Source: Nonomuraea candida
Lineage (GTDB): Bacteria > Actinomycetota > Actinomycetes > Streptosporangiales > Streptosporangiaceae
DNA length: 64,000 nt
NCBI RefSeq assembly: GCF_000725485.1
Contig: NZ_JOAG01000005.1
Span: 124,001 to 188,000 of the forward strand
Reading direction: 5' to 3'
The notes beneath the pieces are model-generated. The model was not told the origin of the DNA, did no database searches, and was given only the letters and a program-made list of their open reading frames with translations. The position numbers and the translations under genes are program-made. This document shows positions 36,152 through 44,183 of this stretch, in pieces. Each line of letters begins with the position of its first letter. Positions within the stretch are counted from its first letter, which is position 1.

Positions 36152-37435
36152 TTAATATTCGCTGAGATATGGACGGTGGATGGCAAGAAGCGCCGAAACC
36201 CTTTCCCTGACCTCCCCGGCCCCGTCCGGGTCCCGCACCGCCCGCGCCACCAGACTGCCGACTTCCTTGAGCTCCCTCGTACCCATGCCCTGCGTGGTCA
36301 CGCACGGTGTGCCGACCCGGATTCCCGAGGTCAGCGCGGGCGGCTCGGGATCGTAGGGCACCACGTTGCGGTTGAGCGTGATGCCCGCCGCCGCGCACCT
36401 GCGCTCCGCCTCGGCCCCCGACACGCCCACTCCGCGCAGGTCGATCAGCGCCAGATGCGTGTCGGTGCCGCCGGAAACGGGCCGCATCCCCTCCACGTCC
36501 AGCGCCTCCGTCAGCGCCCGCGCGTTGTCGACCACCCTCCTGGCGTAACCGGCGAACTCCGGCCGCGCCGCCTCCGCGAACGCCACCGCCTTGGCCGCCA
36601 CCACGTGCATCGACGGCCCGCCCTGCACGAACGGGAACACCGCCCGGTCGATCTTCGCGGCCAGCTCCCCGGTGCACAGGATCGCCCCGCCGCGCGGGCC
36701 GCGCAGCGTCTTGTGCGTCGCGAACGTCACGACGTCCGCGTACGGCACCGCCGACGGGATCGCGCCGCCCGCCATCAGCCCCGCCGGGTGCGACACGTCG
36801 GCCATCAGCCACGCGCCCACCTCGTCGGCGATGCCCCGGAACACCGCATAGTCGATCAGCCTCGGGTACGCCGTCGCGCCGCACACGATCAGCTTCGGCC
36901 GGCGCCGCAGCGCCAGGTCCCGCACCTCGTCGAGGTCGATGCGTTCATCGTCGCGCCGCACGCCGTACGGGACGACGTCGAACCATCTTCCCGAGAAGTT
37001 CATCCGGGAGCCGTGGGTGAGGTGCCCGCCGTGCGGCAGCGCCATGGCCAGCATGGTGTCGCCGGGCTGCAGCAGGGCGGCGTAGGCGGCCAGGTTCGCC
37101 GCGGCGCCCGAATGGGGCTGGACGTTGGCGTGCTCGGCCCCGAACAGCCGGCGCGCCCGCTCGACCGCCAGCCGCTCGGCCCGGTCCACGACCTCGCAGC
37201 CGCCGTAGTAGCGCCTGCCGGGGTAGCCCTCGGCGTACTTGTTGGTGAGGGTGGAGCCCAGGGCGGCCATGACGGCGGGAGAGGTGAAGTTCTCGCTCGC
37301 GATGAGCTGGATGCCGTCGCGCAGGCGATCGAGCTCGCCTATCAGGACCTGCGCGATCTCCGGGTCGCGCCGCTCCAGCAGGCCGAAGTCCGGGCCGTAG
37401 AAGCCCGGACCGGTGGCGCTGGGCACCGTCCCCAT
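36152..37435 (-). CDS. glyA: serine hydroxymethyltransferase
   Basis: 427 aa. IQLIASENFTSPAVMAALGS, TNKYAEGYPGRRYYGGCEVV, NVQPHSGAAANLAAYAALLQ, ADVSHPAGLMAGG, and the PLP-binding Lys in FATHKTLRGPRGG (near 240) are all present. It converts serine and tetrahydrofolate to glycine and methylene-THF. The block following the PLP Lys and the C-terminus are shorter than in the housekeeping E. coli type, so this may be a second glyA of the genome. ATG 37435; 66-bp gap to the upstream hypothetical gene. Confidence 0.94.
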   Translation of the reverse strand: MGTVPSATGPGFYGPDFGLLERRDPEIAQVLIGELDRLRDGIQLIASENFTSPAVMAALGSTLTNKYAEGYPGRRYYGGCEVVDRAERLAVERARRLFGAEHANVQPHSGAAANLAAYAALLQPGDTMLAMALPHGGHLTHGSRMNFSGRWFDVVPYGVRRDDERIDLDEVRDLALRRRPKLIVCGATAYPRLIDYAVFRGIADEVGAWLMADVSHPAGLMAGGAIPSAVPYADVVTFATHKTLRGPRGGAILCTGELAAKIDRAVFPFVQGGPSMHVVAAKAVAFAEAARPEFAGYARRVVDNARALTEALDVEGMRPVSGGTDTHLALIDLRGVGVSGAEAERRCAAAGITLNRNVVPYDPEPPALTSGIRVGTPCVTTQGMGTRELKEVGSLVARAVRDPDGAGEVRERVSALLAIHRPYLSEY

Positions 37436-37500
37436 TTTCCCACTATACGATCAAATGCCCGTTTCTCCCATATGCCGCCTACGCCGGAAATTTCATCTCT

Positions 37501-37872
37501 TCAGTAGGCGTGGGGCGCGTTAGCCGTCGTTTGCACCCATCGCGGGGTATCAGCCGCCTCATCGCTGATGGCCGTCAACACGGAGTGACGGTAAAGCGCC
37601 AGCCTGGTGCGCCATTCGCGAATGTCACGCGCATACCGCTCCCCCACGGGCGCGTCCCACGTCTGAGGGCTCTTGGCCAGGTCGTACGCCCTGTCGAGCG
37701 CCGTACTGAGGCTCTCGAGCTGCGGCATGACGGCCTTCCACGCCTCCACCAGGCGCTGGTAGTCGGGATTGAACCGCCAGGCCCGCTGCGGGGCGTCCAG
37801 CGCTCCCATGGGCGGCACGGGCGGGGCCTCGTGCTCTCCTTTGGGCTTGGGCGCCGGCGGGTCAACGTACAT
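37501..37872 (-). CDS. hypothetical helical protein coupled to the Gly-rich repeat protein
   Basis: 123-124 aa, not recognised. A Pro/Lys-rich N-terminus (YVDPPAPKPKGEHEAPPVPP) precedes helices FNPDYQRLVEAWKAVMPQLE, LSTALDRAYDLAKSPQTWDA and GERYARDIREWRTRLALYRH, ending in a polar tail. The hairpin-like helices recall ESX/WXG100-type proteins, but no W-x-G is present. ATG 37872 shares its A with the upstream TGA stop (TGATG), so translation is coupled; GTG 37875 is the alternative start. Confidence 0.65.
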   Translation of the reverse strand: MYVDPPAPKPKGEHEAPPVPPMGALDAPQRAWRFNPDYQRLVEAWKAVMPQLESLSTALDRAYDLAKSPQTWDAPVGERYARDIREWRTRLALYRHSVLTAISDEAADTPRWVQTTANAPHAY

Positions 37873-40628
37873 CACGCCCTCCCTTCCCTCCTCGCACCCT
37901 CATCCCCCTCCATCCCATCGCTCTCCTTCCCCCGCTCCCCACCGCCGACCTCGAACCCACCGGCCTGAACCCCACCGCCAACCCCGAAGCCGCCGGCTTG
38001 ATCACCGCCACCGGTATCGGAACCGCCGATCACTACGTGCGTGGTCCCGCCAGCCGGGCCGTAACCGGTTCCGCCCGAAGCCTCGTACGTCACCTCCGCG
38101 CCCACGATCGAGCTGCCCCCATAGACACTGACCTGAGCACCGTTGCCGGTCCCGGCTACCACGCCGGCACGGTCATCGATCGCCGCTGCCGACGTGCCGG
38201 CGGCAGCACCGGCGGACGTGTCAGCGGGCGTGTCAGCGGGATCGGTCGGCGGGATCTCGACAGGCCTCCCCTGCCCTCCCGCCCCCTGACCGGCACCGCC
38301 GCCTCCACCTGCACCCTGACCAGCGCTTCCTTGACCTCCAGCCTCCTGACCGGCACCGCCCTGACCGGCACCGCCCTGACCACCCGCACCCGGGCCGGCG
38401 TCACCACCACCACCGGCACCTGAACCCTGGCCGGAACTGCCCTGACCGTTTGCGTCCTGGCTTGCACCAGCGTCGCCACCCGCACCTTGGTCAGCGCAAT
38501 CCCGCCCATCCGCACCCTGCCTGGCACCGCCCTGCCCGGCACCGCCCTGGCCAGCGCCACCGTCACCATCCGCACCCTGACCGGGGCCGCCCTGTCCGCC
38601 TGCACCCTGGCCGGCACTCCCCTGGCCACCCGCGTCCTGGCCAGCGTCACCGTAGCCACCTGAACCCTGGCCGCGACTGCCCTGACCGTCAGTCCCCTGG
38701 CCTGTGTCTTTCTGGCCGCCTTGTTCCTGGCTACCGCCGGAGTCCTGGGGCGGGCGGTCGCCCGTCGATGGCTGATCGGGGGTGCTGTTCTTGGCGGAGT
38801 CGCAGTCGCTCCCGTTGGTGCCCGCGTCGGCGATCGGGGTGGTGGTGTCCGGCCGCTGAGGGGTGGAACCGGCGTTGGTGGCGTCGCTGATCCAGCCGTT
38901 GCCGTTCGTCGCGTTCGTCACACGGTCGGAATCCACGGGGACCTGCGGCATCTCGGCCGGGTGTACGGCGTCGGGGTTCCTGAGCATGTCCTCGATCGTC
39001 ATCGGGGCGGGTGGGTCGAGGGGCACCTGCACCACCCTCATCCCATCGACCACCACGACCTGTGGCTGCGTGGCATCCGACCCGTTTTCGACGGAGGCAC
39101 CCGTCACACCGCCGTCCGACCCAGTTCCTCGATCACGCCCGTACGCTTCGCTCCCCTGATCACGCCCGTAAGCCTCGGGCCCCTGATCACGCCCGCTGCC
39201 CACGTCGTCGACCTTCGGCTGACCAACCGGCTGCTCGCCAATCTTTCCCCCGGCAGCCCCATCCCCGCAGTCCTGCCCAGGTCCGGCGTCTCGCCCGGTT
39301 CCGGTGTTCTGTCCGGTTCCAGTCTCCTGTCCGGTTCCAGTCTCCTGTCCGGTTCCCGTGCCCTGGCCGATCCCGGTTCCACCGCCCTGACCCGTCCCCG
39401 TGTCCTGCCCGACCCCATCGCCCTGGCCGACCCCGACACCTTGCCCGGTTCCAGGGTCTTGCCCGGTTCCAGTGCTGTTGCCTTGGCCCACGCCGTTTCC
39501 GGTCCCAGAGTCCTGGCCGGTCCCGGTGCCCTGACCGATGCCGGTGCCCTGGCCCATCCCGGTGCCCTGGCCGGTTCCTCCGTCTTGGCCGGGCTCGTCG
39601 CACTGTCCGGTTCCAGTTCCTTGGTCGGGCCCCTTGTCCTGGCCGTTCCCGGTTCCGGCGTCCTGCCCGGCCCCTTGGCCCGTGCCCGTGTCCCGACCGG
39701 TGCCCGTGTCCCGACCGGCACCCGCGTCACGGTCGGCACCGGTGTCACGGTCGGCACCGGTGTCACGGCCGGTGCTCGTGTCGCCGACTCCCGTGTCTCG
39801 CCCGGTGCCAGTGTCGCGGCCGGTGCCGGACTCGATGCCGGTGCCCTCGCCAGGTCTGCTGCCTCGGTCGTTGCCGGTTCCGGAGTCCTGGCCCGTCCCG
39901 GTTCCCTGTTCGGTTCCCGTGCCCTGGCCGGTTCCGGTGCCCCGTCCGGTGTCCTGATCCGTCCCGGTTCCGGTGCCCCGGCCGGTGCCCGTGTCCTTGG
40001 TGTCGTCGCAGGCCCGCCCGTCGGATTCGGGCCTGCCCTCCGAGCCGGTCTTCCCGTCCGAGCCCGTCTTTCCGTCCGAGCCGGTCTTCCCGTCGGAATC
40101 GGTCTTGCCGTCAGGGCCCGACTTTCCGTCTGAGCCAGTCTTTCCGTCCGAGCCGGTGCCTCCATCGGAGCCGGTGCCTCCATCGGAGCCGGTCCTTCCG
40201 CCGGCATCGGGTTTGCCGTCGGCGTCGGGTTTTCGGTCGGTGTCCGTCGTGCCGTCCTTGCCGGTTCCGGTTCCGGTTCCGGTGCCCGTGCCGGGGCCGT
40301 CGGGGCGGGGTGGGTCGTCGGCGCGGGGGTTCTCGTACCTGTCGCGGCCCCCGCGTACGTCCTTCTGCTCGCCGTCACCCGGAGCGGGCGGAGTGGGCGG
40401 GTCGACGCGCTTCTCCAGCACCCCGAGCCGGACGTTGACATCCTTGACCAGCTCGTCGGCCAGGTCGGCGATGTGGGCGGGACGGTGGGTGGGCGAGCCG
40501 GACACGCCGGCGCCGCGCATGGCGACGCGGACCCTCTGCTCGACCGTGCGCATCCGCGTGGCCGCGCTCTTCACCTCGGCCAGCAGGTCACGGACCAGCT
40601 TGGGGTCCATGCCGTCGTATTTGCCCAT
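37872..40628 (-). CDS. giant Gly/Thr/Asp-repeat protein with helical head
   Basis: 918 aa, not recognised. Residues 1-75 are a helical hairpin (KLVRDLLAEVKSAATRMRTV, HIADLADELVKDVNVRLGVL). Residues ~105-470 are repeats of GTGTG, SDGKTG/SDGGTG, DTGTGRDTG and GTGQ; ~470-650 is a non-repetitive segment (VVVDGMRVVQVPLDPPAPMT, IEDMLRNPDAVHPAEMPQVP). Residues ~655-805 repeat GQGAGGQG/GQGGAG, and the tail holds VSVYGGSSIVGAEVTYEASG. No signal peptide, membrane helix or sortase motif. ATG 40628 has GGGAG 6 nt upstream. Codons are used to keep the frame open for 2.7 kb and the two genes are coupled, so it looks real. Possibly a type VII-like secreted or matrix protein; function unknown. Confidence 0.7.
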   Translation of the reverse strand: MGKYDGMDPKLVRDLLAEVKSAATRMRTVEQRVRVAMRGAGVSGSPTHRPAHIADLADELVKDVNVRLGVLEKRVDPPTPPAPGDGEQKDVRGGRDRYENPRADDPPRPDGPGTGTGTGTGTGKDGTTDTDRKPDADGKPDAGGRTGSDGGTGSDGGTGSDGKTGSDGKSGPDGKTDSDGKTGSDGKTGSDGKTGSEGRPESDGRACDDTKDTGTGRGTGTGTDQDTGRGTGTGQGTGTEQGTGTGQDSGTGNDRGSRPGEGTGIESGTGRDTGTGRDTGVGDTSTGRDTGADRDTGADRDAGAGRDTGTGRDTGTGQGAGQDAGTGNGQDKGPDQGTGTGQCDEPGQDGGTGQGTGMGQGTGIGQGTGTGQDSGTGNGVGQGNSTGTGQDPGTGQGVGVGQGDGVGQDTGTGQGGGTGIGQGTGTGQETGTGQETGTGQNTGTGRDAGPGQDCGDGAAGGKIGEQPVGQPKVDDVGSGRDQGPEAYGRDQGSEAYGRDRGTGSDGGVTGASVENGSDATQPQVVVVDGMRVVQVPLDPPAPMTIEDMLRNPDAVHPAEMPQVPVDSDRVTNATNGNGWISDATNAGSTPQRPDTTTPIADAGTNGSDCDSAKNSTPDQPSTGDRPPQDSGGSQEQGGQKDTGQGTDGQGSRGQGSGGYGDAGQDAGGQGSAGQGAGGQGGPGQGADGDGGAGQGGAGQGGARQGADGRDCADQGAGGDAGASQDANGQGSSGQGSGAGGGGDAGPGAGGQGGAGQGGAGQEAGGQGSAGQGAGGGGGAGQGAGGQGRPVEIPPTDPADTPADTSAGAAAGTSAAAIDDRAGVVAGTGNGAQVSVYGGSSIVGAEVTYEASGGTGYGPAGGTTHVVIGGSDTGGGDQAGGFGVGGGVQAGGFEVGGGERGKESDGMEGDEGARREGRA
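38265..38720 (-). repeat. GQGAGGQG-type coding repeat tract
   Basis: Imperfect 12-24 bp units, pyrimidine-rich on the plus strand (TGGCCGGCACCGCCCTGACC-like), encode Gly-Gln-Gly-Ala/Gly-Gly repeats. Boundaries are approximate. Confidence 0.7.
39230..40310 (-). repeat. GTGQ / SDGKTG-type coding repeat tract
   Basis: About 1.1 kb of imperfect 9-18 bp repeats; locally exact, e.g. CCGGTTCCAGTCTCCTGT twice in tandem near 39315-39350, and SDGKTG units near 40010-40200. Boundaries are approximate. Confidence 0.75.
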
Positions 40629-40716
40629 GGGCCGCTCCCGGACGTATCACCGCTCCCGGGCTCACCGTAATCACGACCCGGGCACGATGGCGGCCGGAAT
40701 AAGCAGCGGGTATACG

Positions 40717-41364
40717 TCAGTCGTCGGTGGCGACGTAGCCGATGATGCCGCGCAGCTTCTCCACCGGGATGGCCCCGCGCCGCAGCAGCCGGGGCACGGC
40801 CGTGGTGAGGTCGAGGATGGTGGAGGGCGTCTGGTCGGTGGTCTTGCCGCCGTCGAGGTAGACCGCGACCGACTCGCCGAGCTGCTCCTCGGCGTTCTCC
40901 GCGGTGGTCGCGGCGGGCGCGCCCGAGCGGTTGGCGCTGGAGACGGCCATCGGCCCGGTCTCCTTGAGCAGGTCGAGCGCCACCGGGTGGAGCGGCATGC
41001 GCACCGCCACCGTGCCCTTGGTGTCGCCCAGGTCCCAGGAAAGGGCCCTGTTGGCCTTGCAGACGAGCGTGAGCGGCCCCGGCCAGAAGGCGTCTATCAG
41101 GTCCTGCCCGTACGGCCCCAGGTCCTCCACGAGCGCTGTGGCGGCTCTGACGGTGCCCACCAGCACCGGCGGCGGCATGTCGCGCCCCCGGCCCTTGGCG
41201 TCGAGCAGCTTGGCGACGGCCGCGGGGGTGAAGGCGTCGGCGCCGATGCCGTAGACGGTGTCGGTCGGCAGCACCACGAGCTCTCCGCGGCGTGCGGCGG
41301 CGGCGGCCTCCGTCAGGCCCTCGGCCCGCTGGTCGAGGTCGGAGCAGTCGAAACGTCGTCCCAC
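40717..41364 (-). CDS. tsaC: L-threonylcarbamoyladenylate synthase (Sua5/TsaC)
   Basis: 215 aa YrdC-fold enzyme: GELVVLPTDTVYGIGADAFT, LLDAKGRGRDMPPPVLVGTV, FWPGPLTLVCKA, VAVRMPLHPVALDLLKETGP, MAVSSANRSGAPAATTAENA, and STILDLTTAVPRLLRRGAIP. Makes threonylcarbamoyl-AMP for t6A37 of ANN-decoding tRNAs. No long Sua5 C-terminal domain. Starts 9 bp after the prmC stop: prfA-prmC-tsaC is one transcription unit. Confidence 0.95.
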   Translation of the reverse strand: MGRRFDCSDLDQRAEGLTEAAAAARRGELVVLPTDTVYGIGADAFTPAAVAKLLDAKGRGRDMPPPVLVGTVRAATALVEDLGPYGQDLIDAFWPGPLTLVCKANRALSWDLGDTKGTVAVRMPLHPVALDLLKETGPMAVSSANRSGAPAATTAENAEEQLGESVAVYLDGGKTTDQTPSTILDLTTAVPRLLRRGAIPVEKLRGIIGYVATDD

Positions 41365-41373
41365 GGCGGAATC

Positions 41374-42228
41374 CTAATCCTGGCCCAGTCTGGCCGTGAC
41401 GAAGCGGTCTCTTCTGGTGAGGTCCTGGCGCAGGCGCACGTCACGCCAGCCGTTGTCCTCGGGGAAGGTCAGGTAGACGGCCCTGCCCTGCTCATCTGCG
41501 TGTTCCACGGCCACCCAGCCGCCCGGGCGCAGCAGGCGGCGGGCCGTGCGCTCCACCGCGCGCACCTCGCCGAGCCCGTCGTCGCCCGAGCCGTACAGGG
41601 CCCTGGAGGGATCGTAGTCGCGCACCTCGGGGTCGCGCGGGATGGCGCCGGGCGGGATGTAGGGCGGGTTGGAGATGACCAGGTCGACCTTGCCGTTGAG
41701 CTCGGGCAACGCCTCGGCGAGGTCTTCCGGGTGCAGGTGGGTGCGGCCCTGGCCCAGCTCGGTGATGTTGCGCTTGGCCCAGGTGTACGCGGCCGGATCG
41801 ACCTCCACGGCGTGCACCTCGGCCAGCGCCACCTCCTGGGCGATGGACAGCGCGATCGCGCCGGAGCCCGTGCCGAGATCGACGACGAGCGGCGCGGTGA
41901 CGTCCATCTCGCGCAGCGTCTCGATGGCCCAGCCGGTCATCACCTCGGTCTCGGGCCGCGGCACGAACACCCCGGGCCCGACCGCCAGCTCCAGGTAGCG
42001 GAAGTAGGCGTGGCCGGTGATGTGCTGCAGCGGCTCGCGCGCCTCGCGGCGGGCGACTCCCTCCCAGAACAGGGCGTCGAAGTCGGAGTCTTTCACCGTG
42101 TGCAGCTCGCTTCTGCGCACGCCGTGGACGAACGCCGCGATCTCCTCCGCGTCGGTGCGCGGCGAAGGAACGCCTGCCTCGGCCAGCCGGGCGGTGGCGA
42201 GCGCGATTTCGTCCAGAAGGAATGTCAT
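41374..42228 (-). CDS. prmC: release factor glutamine N5-methyltransferase
   Basis: 284 aa. N-terminal helical domain ([20 protein letters not shown]), SAM motif [16 protein letters not shown], and catalytic [10 protein letters not shown] near residue 184. It methylates the Gln of the GGQ motif in RF1/RF2. Its ATG overlaps the prfA stop by 4 bp (ATGA), a coupled substrate-modifier pair. Confidence 0.96.
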   Translation of the reverse strand: MTFLLDEIALATARLAEAGVPSPRTDAEEIAAFVHGVRRSELHTVKDSDFDALFWEGVARREAREPLQHITGHAYFRYLELAVGPGVFVPRPETEVMTGWAIETLREMDVTAPLVVDLGTGSGAIALSIAQEVALAEVHAVEVDPAAYTWAKRNITELGQGRTHLHPEDLAEALPELNGKVDLVISNPPYIPPGAIPRDPEVRDYDPSRALYGSGDDGLGEVRAVERTARRLLRPGGWVAVEHADEQGRAVYLTFPEDNGWRDVRLRQDLTRRDRFVTARLGQD

Positions 42229-43277
42229 GAGTGTTGTGCGAGCTTCTCCGCCATCTCGGCGTCGATGAGGGCCTGGGTGACGGCGGTCAGCTCGCCGTCG
42301 AGAACCTGGTCGAGGTTATACGCCTTGAAGCCGACGCGGTGGTCGGAGATGCGGTTTTCCGGGAAGTTGTAGGTGCGTACGCGCTCGGAGCGGTCGACGG
42401 TGCGGACCTGCGACTTGCGCTCGGCCTGGGCGGCGGCCTCGGCCTCCTCCTGGGCGATGGCCAGCAGCCGGGCCCGCAGGATGCGCAGGGCCGACTCCTT
42501 GTTCTGGAGCTGGCTCTTCTCGTTCTGGCAGGAGACCACGACGCCGGTGGGCAGGTGGGTGATGCGGACCGCGGAGTCGGTGGTGTTGACGCTCTGGCCG
42601 CCGGGGCCGCTGGAGCGGTAGACGTCGATCCGCAGGTCGTTGGGGTCGATCTGGACGTCGACCTCCTCCGCCTCCGGGTAGACGAGCACGCCCGCGGCGC
42701 TGGTGTGGATGCGGCCCTGGGACTCGGTGACGGGCACCCGCTGCACGCGGTGGACGCCGCCCTCGAACTTGAGCCTGGACCACACGCCCTCGTCGCCCTT
42801 GGCCCTGATGCCGACCGTGACGTCTTTGTAGCCGCCGAGGTCGGAGGGCTGGCTGTCGATGATCTCGGTCTTCCAGCCGAGCCGCTCGGCGTAGCGGAGA
42901 TACATCCGCAGCAGGTCGCCGGCGAACAGCGCGGACTCCTCGCCGCCCTCGCCCGCCTTGATCTCCATGATGATGTCCTTGTCATCGTTGGGATCACGCG
43001 GGATGAGCAGGTGCCGGAGCTTCTCCTCCAGCTGCGGGACGCGCGCTTCGAGCTCCGCGGCCTCGGCCGCGAACGTCTCGTCCTCGCCGGCCAGCTCCTT
43101 GGCGGCCGCCAGGTCGTCGCGGACCGACTCCAGCTCGCGGTAGGTGCCGACGATCGGCGTGAGCTGTGAGTAACGCTTGCCGAGCGTGCGGGCCTTGGTC
43201 TGGTCGGCGTGCACGGCGGGGTCGGCGAGCTGCAGCTCCAGCTCGGAATACTCCTTGAGCAACTCGTCGAGATTCAC
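42225..43277 (-). CDS. prfA: peptide chain release factor 1
   Basis: 350 aa from GTG 43277, with AAAGGA 8-9 nt upstream; an in-frame extension to 43334 is not family-like. RF1 anticodon-like motif Pro-Val-Thr in [17 protein letters not shown], peptidyl-hydrolysis motif [17 protein letters not shown], and [18 protein letters not shown]. Terminates at UAA and UAG. Confidence 0.97.
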   Translation of the reverse strand: MNLDELLKEYSELELQLADPAVHADQTKARTLGKRYSQLTPIVGTYRELESVRDDLAAAKELAGEDETFAAEAAELEARVPQLEEKLRHLLIPRDPNDDKDIIMEIKAGEGGEESALFAGDLLRMYLRYAERLGWKTEIIDSQPSDLGGYKDVTVGIRAKGDEGVWSRLKFEGGVHRVQRVPVTESQGRIHTSAAGVLVYPEAEEVDVQIDPNDLRIDVYRSSGPGGQSVNTTDSAVRITHLPTGVVVSCQNEKSQLQNKESALRILRARLLAIAQEEAEAAAQAERKSQVRTVDRSERVRTYNFPENRISDHRVGFKAYNLDQVLDGELTAVTQALIDAEMAEKLAQHS

Positions 43278-43319
43278 CGTGCGTCCTTTTTCGTGAAGTT
43301 CGGCCGATTCACCAACAAC

Positions 43320-43356
43320 GCCGACCCGGCGCACGAGAGTGGTGCGGCCGAGTCGG
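43320..43356 (-). terminator. stem-loop between rpmE and prfA
   Basis: GCCGACCCGGCGCAC (from 43320) pairs with GTGCGGCCGAGTCGGC (43341-43356), one mismatch and one bulge, 12 bp past the rpmE stop. Probably a terminator or attenuator; no clear T-tract. Confidence 0.5.
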
Positions 43357-43367
43357 CGTGGGTGAAG

Positions 43368-43586
43368 CTACTTGCCCGTGGCCTTCTTGCCGAAGCGCTT
43401 CTCGAAGCGCGCCACCCGGCCGCCCGTGTCGAGGATCTTCTGCTTGCCCGTGTAGAACGGGTGGCAGGCGGAGCACACGTCGGCGTGGATCACGCCGTTC
43501 TTGGCGGTGCTGCGGGTGGTGAAGGTGTTACCACAGGAGCAGCTGACCTGCGTCACGTGGTAGTCGGGGTGGATGTCGCGCTTCAT
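43368..43586 (-). CDS. rpmE: 50S ribosomal protein L31 (zinc-binding type)
   Basis: 72 aa, [20 protein letters not shown] opening. Cysteines in CSCG and [14 protein letters not shown] retain the zinc site (C+ form), so this is the zinc-replete version and not the Zur-regulated paralogue. Start ATG 43586 has AAAGGA 9 nt upstream. Confidence 0.97.
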   Translation of the reverse strand: MKRDIHPDYHVTQVSCSCGNTFTTRSTAKNGVIHADVCSACHPFYTGKQKILDTGGRVARFEKRFGKKATGK

Positions 43587-43654
43587 CGCTGTCCTTTCGG
43601 GGTGCGGCCGCCGGGTCGCCTTCACGCATGGCGTGAACCGGAACCGCAAAACGG

Positions 43655-43933
43655 TCAGCTACCAGTGTGCCAGATCGTGCAACCATCCCAGGCCATCGGG
43701 CATTCCCGCGACCGGGCACGACGCCGCCACACCGCCACCGACAGCAGCCGCTGCTGGGCGCCGTCGTGCAGGTCGCGCTCGATCCTGCGCCGCTCGGCCC
43801 CGGCCGCGTCGCCCCTCCTGGCCCTGCCTGCCCGCGCCCGCAGTTCCTCGCCGCCGCCCAGCAGCACCGTGGCGAGCCTCCCGCGCCCGCAGTTCCTCGC
43901 CGCCGCCCAGCAGCACCGTGGCGAGCCTCCCAC
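43655..43933 (-). pseudogene. histidine kinase fragment (HisKA_3 box remnant)
   Basis: Within about 43735-43850 the minus strand reads AGAERRRIERDLHDGAQQRL, then LSVAV. This is the phospho-His box of NarL-type histidine kinases, usually deep inside a ~400-aa protein. Here the reading frame ends 30 residues later in unrelated sequence, there is no ATPase domain, and upstream sequence (LLGGGEELRA) dissolves into 49-bp out-of-frame repeats. A decayed kinase gene between rpmE and rho. Confidence 0.65.
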
Positions 43934-43981
43934 GCCCGCAGCTCCTCGCCGCCGCCCAGCAGCACCGTGCCGAGCCTCCCA
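43835..43981. repeat. 49-bp tandem repeat, three copies plus partial fourth
   Basis: Units start at 43835, 43884 and 43933 (each CGCCCGCAG[T/C]TCCTCGCC...), with a partial fourth at 43982; copies differ at a few positions. 49 is not divisible by three, so the repeats are not protein repeats. Each minus-strand unit includes the GGGEELRA stretch of the kinase remnant. Confidence 0.9.
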
Positions 43982-43989
43982 CGCCCGCC

Positions 43990-44083
43990 TCGCACGTGCG
44001 CACGCCCTCGCACGCGCACGCCCTCACGCGCCCGCCCCCGCGCGTGCGCACCCCCGCGTGCGCGCCCGCCCCCGCGCGCGACG
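43990..44083. repeat. alternating purine-pyrimidine GC tract
   Basis: Runs such as GCACGTGCGCACGCC, CGCACGCGCACG, GCGCGTGCGCAC and GCGCGCGACG dominate about 90 bp. Potential Z-DNA/cruciform former just beyond the rho terminator. Confidence 0.6.
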
Positions 44084-44136
44084 TTCTGGGGCGGAACCAG
44101 GGGTTTCCGGCCTGGCATCTGTGCGGACGCACGCGA

Positions 44137-44169
44137 AAGGGGCGGCGGGAAGTGCTCCCGCCGCCCCTT
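44137..44169 (-). terminator. terminator of rho
   Basis: Perfect 14-bp stem (AAGGGGCGGCGGGA / TCCCGCCGCCCCTT) with a 5-nt loop, 14 bp after the rho stop; on the minus strand TTTCG follows. Confidence 0.8.
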
Positions 44170-44183
44170 CTCGGACCGAGACG

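Noticed and set aside
34760..37507. 915-codon open frame on the plus strand
   Set aside because: Antisense to the WecA-like gene and glyA, with Arg/His/Gln-rich composition typical of GC-rich shadow frames.
39230..40310. Possible CRISPR array
   Set aside because: Repeats are contiguous, degenerate and in frame with a protein; no unique spacers and no cas genes.
38721..42372. Long plus-strand open frames opposite the Gly-rich repeat gene, prmC and tsaC
   Set aside because: Shadows: repetitive Val/Leu/Pro or Arg/Cys-rich translations with no RBS or domain; the minus-strand genes have clear starts and coupling.
43835..43981. Possible CRISPR or IS end
   Set aside because: 49-bp units are directly tandem without spacers; no transposase or terminal inverted repeats.
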